From contig JABDGW010000021.1 of NCBI GenBank assembly GCA_013285855.1, positions 1-43,497 of the forward strand: a stretch of DNA of 43,497 nt. Direction: 5' to 3'. Below are positions 17,805-24,527 of the stretch, in pieces; the stretch's first letter is position 1, and each line of letters begins with the position of its first letter. The position numbers and the translations under genes were made by a program. The DNA comes from Bacteroidota bacterium (GTDB lineage: Bacteria > Bacteroidota > Bacteroidia > Chitinophagales > Chitinophagaceae). The notes below the pieces were generated by a model that saw nothing but the letters and a program-made list of their open reading frames with translations, did not search any database and was not told the origin of the DNA.

Positions 17805-18223
17805 AAAACTGCATTAAGGCATTTAATTTCATTAACTTAATAGTTGCTGGGCAATTAAGTCAAAAATGCATGATGGTAGTTTAATTTGTGGAGAAATTTC
17901 AGGTTCGCTATTTGGTGCCATATTATAATAAACGGCAAAACCTTAAAATTGGTTGCAAAAGAAAGTTAACTTTCTTATCCACATTTAATATTTCCTAAAT
18001 AAAAAATTATTACGGTTTTGTACGGCCTATAAAACTTCATTCCCGGTTAAAAAATTAATTGCCCGTTGCACATTTTTTTTAATGGATTCTTTTGTTTTTC
18101 AGATTGTGACAAATACCTTGAAATTTGTTTTTGTCTTGAAGGCCGCAAACTATTAAAACATGCTTTTGCTTTTTTATTTTTCTTAAGTACTAGCAGAAAA
18201 AGGTTTCATTCTACGTGTATATA
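17805..18223. other. Intergenic gap with palindrome and DnaA-box match
   Basis: No gene is supported in this convergent gap; short frames here lack coding character. AAGAAAGTTAACTTTCTT (17959-17976) is a perfect 18-bp palindrome with no loop. TTATCCACA (17975-17983), which overlaps its end by two bases, is identical to the consensus DnaA box. AT-rich sequence follows (17984-18015). I see no cluster of further boxes, so an origin is not supported. Confidence 0.5.
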
Positions 18224-19126
18224 TTACGCAATCAATTCGCCTTCAGTGTTGGTAAGGATTTTATAAGCTTTATACAATTGTTCCCGAATGGTTGAGCCTG
18301 ATTTATTTTGAATAATTCTGCCATCAATTTCATAAACCGGCGTAAGTTCTCCCATTGTTCCGGTTGTAAAAGCTTCATCTGCATTATAAAATTCTGCAAC
18401 GGAAATATTTTTTAAGAAAACTGGAATCTTTAATTGCTGGGCAAGTTTTATAACGTTTGTTCTTGTTATGCCGGGCAAACATGCATCAGCGTTTGGCGTT
18501 AACAGTAAACCATCTTTCACAATAAAAATATTGCAGGCATTTGTTTCAGCAACAAAACCAAGATTGTCTAACATGATTGCATCATCGGCTCCGCAATAAT
18601 TCGCTTCAATTTTTGCAAGAATATTATTGAGCAAATTGTTGTGATGAATTTTAGAATCCAGATGCATCGGCGAATTTCTCCGGATATGAGATGTTATAAG
18701 TTTAATACCTTTTTCATTATCATAAATAGGCGGTTTATATTCGGCTAAAACAATTAAACAACTTCCGTTCTGGTTTAACCGTGGATCCATTCCGGAAGTT
18801 ATTTTTTCTCCGCGTGTTAATGTTAAACGAATGTGCGCATCATTAAAAAAATTATTGGCCTTTAATGTTTGGAAGATCGCATTCTTAATAAATTCTTTCG
18901 AAGGAATATCAACGAAAGCCAATGTATGTGCTGATGCCTGCAAACGTTCAATATGTTCATTCAAACAAAATACTTTGCCGTTATAAATTCTTAAGCCTTC
19001 CCATACCGCATCGCCACCTTGTACTGCACTATCAAAAACAGAAATCTTTGCTTCACCGCGATGATATAATTTGTCTTTAATGAAGACTTGTATGTTTTCG
19101 TTTTGCTGATAAAATTGTTGCTGCAT
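18224..19126 (-). CDS. Class IV (branched-chain/D-amino-acid type) aminotransferase
   Basis: 300 residues. The fold-type IV features are the catalytic Lys159 in MHLDSKIHHNNLLNNILAK, Glu194 in GFVAETNACNIFIV that contacts the PLP ring, and TTGTMGELTPV near the C-terminus for the phosphate. FDSAVQGGDAVWEGLRIYNGKVF marks the N-terminal domain. The enzyme uses PLP to move an amino group; IlvE, D-amino acid aminotransferase and aminodeoxychorismate lyase share this fold. The ETNACNIF string is closer to the DAT/PabC side than to E. coli IlvE, so substrate is open. A sulfotransferase-like gene upstream on the same strand (after a GH13 gene) is of interest, since fusions of such partners are known in plants. 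Confidence 0.88.
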   Translation of the reverse strand: MQQQFYQQNENIQVFIKDKLYHRGEAKISVFDSAVQGGDAVWEGLRIYNGKVFCLNEHIERLQASAHTLAFVDIPSKEFIKNAIFQTLKANNFFNDAHIRLTLTRGEKITSGMDPRLNQNGSCLIVLAEYKPPIYDNEKGIKLITSHIRRNSPMHLDSKIHHNNLLNNILAKIEANYCGADDAIMLDNLGFVAETNACNIFIVKDGLLLTPNADACLPGITRTNVIKLAQQLKIPVFLKNISVAEFYNADEAFTTGTMGELTPVYEIDGRIIQNKSGSTIREQLYKAYKILTNTEGELIA

Positions 19127-19145
19127 GTTTAATATTTGGTGAGAT

Positions 19146-19203
19146 GTGAGAAGTTAGAAGTGAGATGCCATTTAATTTTTTACGTCTCACCTTCACTTCT
19201 CAC
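19146..19203. repeat. Imperfect inverted repeat of iterated GTGAGAAG-type words
   Basis: The left arm (19146-19165) and right arm (19185-19203) pair over about 19 bp with one bulge. Each arm is made of repeats of GTGAGA/GAAGT words. The right arm overlaps the last codons and the stop (19193-19195) of the GH13 gene. It could form a terminator hairpin on the minus strand. Confidence 0.6.
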
Positions 19204-20977
19204 TTACTTCATACACAGCTGCTTCGTATGGACGAAGTGCAGTTGTATTATTTGCTGTTGTATAATTATCAATTAAAACATTTGCATTAGTAAGATCAAT
19301 ACCTATGTTTGCAGTTGCAGGCGTTGCAGAAAAATTCAACAGCACTAAAATTTTACTGCCCTTTAATTCTCTTGTATATGCATACACCTGCGGATTGGAT
19401 TCATCTAATAATGTATATTTTCCATACACCAGTACAAGATTATCTTTTCTAAGCTTAACAACCTTCCTGAAATAATTTAAACAACTGTTGCTGTCTTTTT
19501 CTTCCGTTTCAACATTTACTGTTTTATAATTCGGATTCACTTTTAACCATGGTGTTCCTGTTGTAAAACCTGCATTTGCAGAATCATTCCATTGAAATGG
19601 TGTACGGCTGTTATCTCTTGCAGAAATTTTTTGTGCATTCAAAAACGCCTGCAAGTCGCCACCTTTTTCTTTTATCTGCTTATACATATTGATTGATTCC
19701 ACATCACGATAATCATCGATCTTATCAAACTTAATATTGTTCATGCCGAGTTCATCACCATTATAATAATAAGGTGTTGCACGCATCGTAATTAAAAACG
19801 TTGTTAGCATTTTAGAGGATAGTTCACGAAACTCAGGTGCATCATTTCCCCAACGCGTAACCATTCTTGGTTGATCATGATTCCCAAGAAAAACTGTTCC
19901 CCAACCTTTGTTTTCAAACACACTATCCCATTTTGAATATATCTTTTTAAACTCAACAACGCTATAACCTTTCGGGTCAGGTACTTTAAATTGATTTGGT
20001 AAGTAACCTAAACTCACGCCTTCAAAATGATAGAGCATATTTAATTCATGACGATCATCATCAACATAATCATGCGCATCATTAGTTGTTAATCCAATAC
20101 CTTCAGCAACCGTCATCACATCATACTTGCTCATTACTTCTTTATTCATTTGCTGCAAATAATCATGCACATGCGCACCATGCGCATAGTAATCAACAAA
20201 GTTTCCATTATACTTTGCAGGCAGCGGCGGAAAGGTTGTGTCTTTTGAAATGAAAGGAATTACATCCATACGAAAACCATCAACGCCTTTATCAAACCAG
20301 AAGCGCATCATGCTAAAAATTTCTTCACGAACTTTTGGATTTTCCCAATTCAGATCAGGTTGAAAATCTCCGAAATAATGCAGGTAATATGAGTTAGTTG
20401 ATGAATCATATTTCCATGCGTCATTGTTCACATCAAAGAAACTATAGCGGGATGCAGGCTTGCCTTTTTCCGCAGGCCACCAATGATAATAATCTCTATA
20501 TGGGTTTGTTCGTGAACTTCTGGATTGTTTAAACCATTCATGCTGGTCGCTGCTATGATTTACTACAAGATCCATTACCAGTTTTAATCCGCGTTCATGC
20601 ATGCCTTTTAATAATGCATCAAAATCATTCATTGTTCCAAACTGCTGCATGATGTTTTGATAATCGCTGATATCGTAACCATTATCTCCGTTTGGCGAAC
20701 TATAAATTGGATTAAGCCAGATAACATCAATACCTAAACTTTTTATATAATCCAATTTTGAAATGATGCCTTTTAAATCACCAACGCCATCGCCATTATC
20801 ATCTTTAAAACTGCGCGGATAAATTTGATACACCACCGCCTCTTTCCACCATTTTCTATTTAAACCTGAAGTATCATTGGTTGATATAGAATCGGATGTC
20901 ATGGTTGTTTGATTAGAATTATTACAAGCCGATAAGAAACTTATTGCTATCAAACTATACGCAAATAAATATTTCAT
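19193..20977 (-). CDS. GH13 alpha-amylase/alpha-glucosidase lipoprotein
   Basis: 594 residues. Residues 1-18 are a lipoprotein signal with a clear lipobox LSAC (Cys18), so the enzyme is probably anchored to the outer or periplasmic membrane. The GH13 barrel shows all four conserved regions: DLVVNHSSD (136-144), GFRMDVIPF with nucleophile Asp238, VAEGIG with acid/base Glu292, and LGNHDQPR with transition-state stabiliser Asp368. The start WWKEAVVYQIYPRSFKDDNGDGVGDLKGI and the DVNNDAWKYD segment place it with oligo-1,6-glucosidase/alpha-glucosidase types, which act on short alpha-glucans or sucrose isomers. Its last codons lie inside an inverted repeat. The minus-strand neighbours are an aminotransferase and a sulfotransferase. 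Confidence 0.93.
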   Translation of the reverse strand: MKYLFAYSLIAISFLSACNNSNQTTMTSDSISTNDTSGLNRKWWKEAVVYQIYPRSFKDDNGDGVGDLKGIISKLDYIKSLGIDVIWLNPIYSSPNGDNGYDISDYQNIMQQFGTMNDFDALLKGMHERGLKLVMDLVVNHSSDQHEWFKQSRSSRTNPYRDYYHWWPAEKGKPASRYSFFDVNNDAWKYDSSTNSYYLHYFGDFQPDLNWENPKVREEIFSMMRFWFDKGVDGFRMDVIPFISKDTTFPPLPAKYNGNFVDYYAHGAHVHDYLQQMNKEVMSKYDVMTVAEGIGLTTNDAHDYVDDDRHELNMLYHFEGVSLGYLPNQFKVPDPKGYSVVEFKKIYSKWDSVFENKGWGTVFLGNHDQPRMVTRWGNDAPEFRELSSKMLTTFLITMRATPYYYNGDELGMNNIKFDKIDDYRDVESINMYKQIKEKGGDLQAFLNAQKISARDNSRTPFQWNDSANAGFTTGTPWLKVNPNYKTVNVETEEKDSNSCLNYFRKVVKLRKDNLVLVYGKYTLLDESNPQVYAYTRELKGSKILVLLNFSATPATANIGIDLTNANVLIDNYTTANNTTALRPYEAAVYEVSEK

Positions 20978-21007
20978 AAAGCAATATTGAAAAGCTAAGA
21001 TAAATGT

Positions 21008-21736
21008 TTAAACAGCTTTTATTGAATAAGGGCACAATTGATCGTAATAAAATTTGCATTCATTATATAATGTTTCAAGGTAAGAAGGCAATTCACGCTC
21101 ACTTGTTTTTTGTTTTGCAAAGCCTGTTGATTGATGCACATTATCATACCAGTACTTTCCCCAAACACCATCATAAGTTTTAGCACCTGCAGGCCAATGC
21201 AACATTTTTTCTGTGAACGGAATTTGCAATGCATCACATAACTGTTGCAAAACATTTTGTGGTGATTTTAAAATCTCGTTTGAATCAAGTACGGTGCAGG
21301 AAAGTTTTTTTTCGATCAGATAATTATATAACCACCATTGTTTTTTTATACCAACGTCCTGCATCGTAACATCTTTTCTAACCTGCGCATAAGAAGCAAT
21401 AATTTGTTTGGGATTTCTAATGAAGAGAATATTTTTTGTTTGTGCTAAAAAATCAAGACTGATGTTTTCCAGGTGATGCGTCATCTGTTTGAAGAAAGAA
21501 ATTGATTTGTCATGAGCAGCTAAAATTATATCATGAATAATATTTTCACCATTATTATCCTGTACTTGTAAAATTTCTTCTTTACCCGGATGATGAATGC
21601 CTGTTGATAATAAATAATGCGCATACAAAGGTTCATCAAACACAATTGTATCGCCGCGTTGAGCGAATGAATACATCATTGCTGTAGAAATATTTCGCGG
21701 ACTGCTCCAAAGATTAATGCGTGTTGTTGTATGCAT
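21008..21736 (-). CDS. Sulfotransferase-family P-loop protein
   Basis: 242 residues from the ATG at 21734-21736 (MHTTTRINLWSSPRN). A longer frame to 21772 would encode 12 residues from the terminator hairpin of the upstream gene and is rejected. NLWSSPRNISTAMMYSFAQR is the 5' PAPS-binding-like P-loop and ILFIRNPKQIIASY a 3'-phosphate-binding-like motif. The family includes sulfotransferases and P-loop proteins without proven activity. In plants a similar domain is fused to a class IV aminotransferase. A class IV aminotransferase lies downstream on the same strand after one GH13 gene, so the pair may act together. This functional link is inferred from synteny alone. Confidence 0.78.
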   Translation of the reverse strand: MHTTTRINLWSSPRNISTAMMYSFAQRGDTIVFDEPLYAHYLLSTGIHHPGKEEILQVQDNNGENIIHDIILAAHDKSISFFKQMTHHLENISLDFLAQTKNILFIRNPKQIIASYAQVRKDVTMQDVGIKKQWWLYNYLIEKKLSCTVLDSNEILKSPQNVLQQLCDALQIPFTEKMLHWPAGAKTYDGVWGKYWYDNVHQSTGFAKQKTSERELPSYLETLYNECKFYYDQLCPYSIKAV

Positions 21737-21768
21737 AAAAAAACCTTGAAGCATAAACTTCAAGGTTT
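21737..21768 (-). terminator. Rho-independent terminator after the HtrA-like gene
   Basis: Read on the minus strand: stem AAACCTTGAAG / CTTCAAGGTTT (11 bp, perfect), 6-nt loop, then a T run. It begins about 20 bp after the protease stop and ends directly at the ATG of the sulfotransferase gene. Confidence 0.8.
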
Positions 21769-21786
21769 GCAATTTAAGTTGATTAT

Positions 21787-22767
21787 TTACTTTAATTCGC
21801 CCAAGACAACATCAATAATACGTTTATGACCATTACGTAAAATGCCTAATTGTTTTTGCTTGCCAATCACATCAACCGTAAACAATTTATGCATGTCATC
21901 AACAGAGCCAACTGGCTTGCCATCAAACTCAACAATTATATCGGCCACACGCAATTCATAATTATCTACATCAGCATCGGCAACTTTTTCAAATATATAC
22001 ACGCCCGTTCTTGTTTGTAATTTGTTTGAAGCAATCATTCTTTCGGTAAGATTTACCATTTGTCCTGCAACGCCGATATATGCTCTTCTTACTTTTCCTT
22101 CCATGATTATTTTTCCTGCGATGTAAGATGCAAGATTGGAAGACACAGCAAAACATAAACCTTGAGCAGATGGAATAGTTGCTGTGTTTACACCAATAAC
22201 ATGACCTACAGAATTAACCAACGGACCGCCGGAATTACCAGGATTTAATGCAGCATCTGTTTGAATGATATCATCAATCAATCGTCCGTTTTTTGCCCGC
22301 AATGTTCTGCCTAAAGCACTTACAACGCCTGCTGTAACTGAATATTGCAAACCGAGCGGATTACCAATGGCAATAGCAATTTGACCAGCCTGTAATTTAT
22401 CTGAATCAGTAAATGATAAAGCTTTCAAATTATTATCATATACTTTCAGTACAGCAATATCTGTTGATGCATCTGCGCCTTTTAATTCTGCATTCAACAT
22501 CCTTCCATCGCTGAATAAAACTTTTATATCATCTGCATCTTCAATTACATGATGATTGGTTACAATGTAACCATCTGAAGAAATTATAAATCCTGAACCG
22601 GAAGCAGGCGCCGATTGCACTTCACCTTTCCTGTTCTTCATTTTTTTATCAACCTGTATATGTGCAACCGATGCTGCAACATTTCCAACAACACCTGTAA
22701 TTGTTTTGGAATATGCATCTAGTAAAACAGCATCATTATTATTTATAAAAGAAATTGTATTGTTCAT
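21787..22767 (-). CDS. HtrA/DegP-like serine protease with one PDZ domain, no signal peptide
   Basis: 326 residues. The trypsin-like domain has the catalytic triad His73 (TNHHVIED), Asp103 (ASTDIAVLK) and Ser179 (NPGNSGGPL). A single PDZ domain follows at about 235-320 (RRAYIGVAGQ, then VADIIVEFDGKPV). DegP/DegQ proteins usually have a signal peptide or an N-terminal membrane helix and often two PDZ domains. Here the first 50 residues have neither. It may therefore be cytoplasmic, or the true start may differ, although no better one is visible upstream. A strong terminator follows it. Its neighbours are a Gfo/Idh oxidoreductase and a sulfotransferase-like gene. Confidence 0.88.
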   Translation of the reverse strand: MNNTISFINNNDAVLLDAYSKTITGVVGNVAASVAHIQVDKKMKNRKGEVQSAPASGSGFIISSDGYIVTNHHVIEDADDIKVLFSDGRMLNAELKGADASTDIAVLKVYDNNLKALSFTDSDKLQAGQIAIAIGNPLGLQYSVTAGVVSALGRTLRAKNGRLIDDIIQTDAALNPGNSGGPLVNSVGHVIGVNTATIPSAQGLCFAVSSNLASYIAGKIIMEGKVRRAYIGVAGQMVNLTERMIASNKLQTRTGVYIFEKVADADVDNYELRVADIIVEFDGKPVGSVDDMHKLFTVDVIGKQKQLGILRNGHKRIIDVVLGELK

Positions 22768-22832
22768 AGAAATAACAACACCACGAATATTTTACCAAAA
22801 ATTTTTTTGCGACAGAGTGGCATTAAAATAGA

Positions 22833-22865
22833 AAACCTGTTAGGTTTCTGAAACCTAACAGGTTT
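22833..22865. repeat. Perfect 15-bp hairpin AAACCTGTTAGGTTT
   Basis: AAACCTGTTAGGTTT (22833-22847), spacer CTG, then its exact complement (22851-22865). It follows the Gfo/Idh stop by 17 bp. On the minus strand it is followed by TTCTATTTT, so it can act as a terminator. A second, degraded copy lies at 25690-25720, showing a dispersed family. Confidence 0.75.
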
Positions 22866-22882
22866 ACGCAATGCATTATAAT

Positions 22883-24076
22883 TTACTCTAAAATCCTCTC
22901 TTCAATCTTACCTGTCTTCTTATTTTTTAAGATGAGTTTTTTAGCGCCGTAATGTGTTACCTCTTCTTTCACTAAATAATGGTCTGCATCATATTCTGTA
23001 AGATGGCTTTGTTTTGATAAGCCTGTTTTTCCCCGCCAAACATCAAGATGCACAGGTTCCCAGAGCTTTGTTTTGGCTGATTTATAAGCTGCATCAAGAA
23101 CGGCATTCACCACATATCCATCATAAAAAGTTTCTTTAGGTGCTTTATTACTTTCGTAAGCATTGAACATATCCATGAACATGTGGTTGTAACCAAGTTC
23201 ATTCAATTCATCACCAACAGGAAACAGCCAGCCGGTGTTGCTTTCTGCTTTTTCCGAAACATAATCTGCGCCTTTACCTGTGGTGAACATTTCAAAACCT
23301 GTTCTCAAAAAATTATTTATCCAGATCGTTCCTTCAGAACCCATCACTTCATCCCGCAAATCGAGGCCGCCACGAAACGTCCAGCTCACTTCAAATTGTG
23401 CAATAGCACCCGTTTCATATTTTATTAAAGCAATCGCATGATCTTCCGCATCAATTGGTTTCACCTGCGTATCTGCCCAGCACATTACTTCGGTGGGCAG
23501 TATGTCTTTGCCAATATAGCTTCTTGTAATCTCAACGCAATGGCAACCTAAATCCAAAATGCAACCGCCGCCTGCAAGCTCAATATTCCAGAACCAGTCG
23601 CTGTGCGGGCCAGGATGTGTTTCTCTTGATTTTGCCCAAAGTATTCGGCCAAGCGCACCATTCTTTACACTTTCATGCGCCTTTAAAAATTTTGGTGTAT
23701 ACACAAGGTCTTCAAGATAGCCGTTAAATATTCCTGCTTCTTCAACTGCCTGTAACATGCGATATGCTTCAGCGGCATTTCTCCCCAATGGTTTTGTAGT
23801 CATCACTGCTTTATTGTGTTTGCAGCAAAGCATCACCGCTTCTTCATGCAAATTATTTGGGAGAGAAATGCAAACCATATCAACATTTGCATGCGCAATA
23901 GCTTCTTCCATGTTTGTTGTATAATGTTCGCAGTTATAATCTGCAGCAAACTTTTTTGCGCTTTCTTCTTTTCTTGAATAGACACTTACAATTTTATCTT
24001 TGTTGCGGTAACCTTGTAAAGAATCCGCATAAAAACGGCCAATAAAGCCTGAACCAAGCATGGCAATACGAATCAT
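22883..24076 (-). CDS. Gfo/Idh/MocA family oxidoreductase
   Basis: 397 residues. The N-terminal Rossmann fold starts IRIAMLGSGFIGRFYADSL (NAD(P) binding). The usual EKP motif reads TKPLGRN near residue 96. The C-terminal domain has GGCILDLGCHCVEITRSYIG, with the catalytic-type Asp and His of this family. Members oxidise or reduce sugars, inositols and similar polyols, and the substrate cannot be named. The last 60 residues (HYLVKEEVTHYGAKKLILKNKKTGKIEERILE) extend past the standard fold. It heads a minus-strand series that continues with the protease, sulfotransferase, GH13 enzyme and aminotransferase. Confidence 0.88.
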   Translation of the reverse strand: MIRIAMLGSGFIGRFYADSLQGYRNKDKIVSVYSRKEESAKKFAADYNCEHYTTNMEEAIAHANVDMVCISLPNNLHEEAVMLCCKHNKAVMTTKPLGRNAAEAYRMLQAVEEAGIFNGYLEDLVYTPKFLKAHESVKNGALGRILWAKSRETHPGPHSDWFWNIELAGGGCILDLGCHCVEITRSYIGKDILPTEVMCWADTQVKPIDAEDHAIALIKYETGAIAQFEVSWTFRGGLDLRDEVMGSEGTIWINNFLRTGFEMFTTGKGADYVSEKAESNTGWLFPVGDELNELGYNHMFMDMFNAYESNKAPKETFYDGYVVNAVLDAAYKSAKTKLWEPVHLDVWRGKTGLSKQSHLTEYDADHYLVKEEVTHYGAKKLILKNKKTGKIEERILE

Positions 24077-24208
24077 AAAAAAGAAATTTTAAGTTAATGA
24101 AAAGCAATTTCGTTTATAATGTTTATATCCCTGAAAAAATATGTTTATAAGGCGTGAAATTACCTGCTTTTAAAGTATAAAACGCGTGTATAAAAGAAAG
24201 AAAAAAAA

Positions 24209-24241
24209 TTTGGAAATCGCTTTTTTAGAATAGTATATTTA
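24209..24241 (+). promoter_or_regulatory. Bacteroidota-type promoter facing the putative RNA
   Basis: TTTG (24209-24212) and TATATTTA (24234-24241) are spaced by 21 nt. This fits the TTTG / TAnnTTTG pair of Bacteroidota sigma factor promoters, with one mismatch. A transcript would start near 24247 on the plus strand, in a gap with no plus-strand protein gene. Confidence 0.5.
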
Positions 24242-24260
24242 CATAGTAAGATTGAAGTTA

Positions 24261-24365
24261 ATGCGGCTGATTGTACTGACCAGCATCTCGGTGGTGGTTG
24301 CAGCAAGATGGCAGCGGGAATTGAAAATCTATACAGATTTGCGAACGAGGAAAGAAGTTATGTAG
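24261..24365 (+). CDS. Possible 34-residue small ORF within the putative RNA
   Basis: It begins MRLIVLTSISVVVAA, a short hydrophobic N-terminus, and continues with a basic polar tail ending RTRKEVM before TAG. It lies 14 nt after the predicted transcript start. Such a hydrophobic-then-basic profile would suit a small membrane peptide or leader. Without comparative data it may also be chance. The confidence is low because Shine-Dalgarno sites are not informative in this phylum. Confidence 0.2.
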   Translation: MRLIVLTSISVVVAARWQRELKIYTDLRTRKEVM

Positions 24366-24476
24366 ATTGAGGATTTCGGTCCAAAAGTTGAAATGACGGA
24401 AAGCCAAAATTCAAAAAATCAAGATTGCGGACTTCGGTCCAAAATCAAATAAGTGAAACTTCGGTTTTGCTTAAAG

Positions 24477-24519
24477 AAGCAACAGGGTTAGTAAGTAATT
24501 TCTGTTGCTTTCTTTTTTT
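24477..24519 (+). terminator. Intrinsic terminator of the putative RNA
   Basis: AAGCAACAG (24477-24485) pairs perfectly with CTGTTGCTT (24502-24510) around a 16-nt loop, followed by TCTTTTTTT. The T-tract is on the plus-strand side. The stem could also end the convergent acyltransferase transcript, whose stop is at 24528. Confidence 0.65.
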
Positions 24520-24527
24520 ATATATAC

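Larger units (their letters stand above)
24247..24519 (+). ncRNA. Putative structured RNA with three UUCG hairpins
   Basis: No known RNA family was recognised. On the plus strand a promoter-like element at 24209-24241 is followed by three stem-loops with C/U-UUCG-G tetraloops: GGATTTCGGTCC (24371-24382), GGACTTCGGTCC (24429-24440) and a nine-pair stem around AAACTTCGGTTT (24456-24467). The sequences around the first two (24364-24386 and 24422-24444) are near-identical direct repeats with two mismatches in 23 bases. An intrinsic terminator follows at 24477-24519. Predicted size is about 270 nt. A 34-codon frame at 24261-24365 lies in the 5' part, so a small mRNA is the alternative. It is not rRNA, tRNA, tmRNA, SRP RNA or RNase P as far as motif reading allows. 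Confidence 0.45.

Noticed and set aside
17805-18223. Replication origin or dif site near the DnaA box
   Set aside because: Only one good DnaA box, genes converge on the gap instead of diverging, and no XerC/XerD-type 28-mer could be recognised.
18066-18266. Short plus-strand reading frame after the lepB terminator
   Set aside because: Phe/Lys-rich translation with no family features; it overlaps the 3' end of the aminotransferase gene on the other strand.
24247-24519. RNase P RNA, SRP RNA or tmRNA in the Gfo/Idh-acyltransferase gap
   Set aside because: GAGGAAAG and CTGACCAG resemble parts of RNase P RNA, but the GTCCGGGC and ACAGAA cores, the SRP tetraloop motif, and tmRNA ends are missing.
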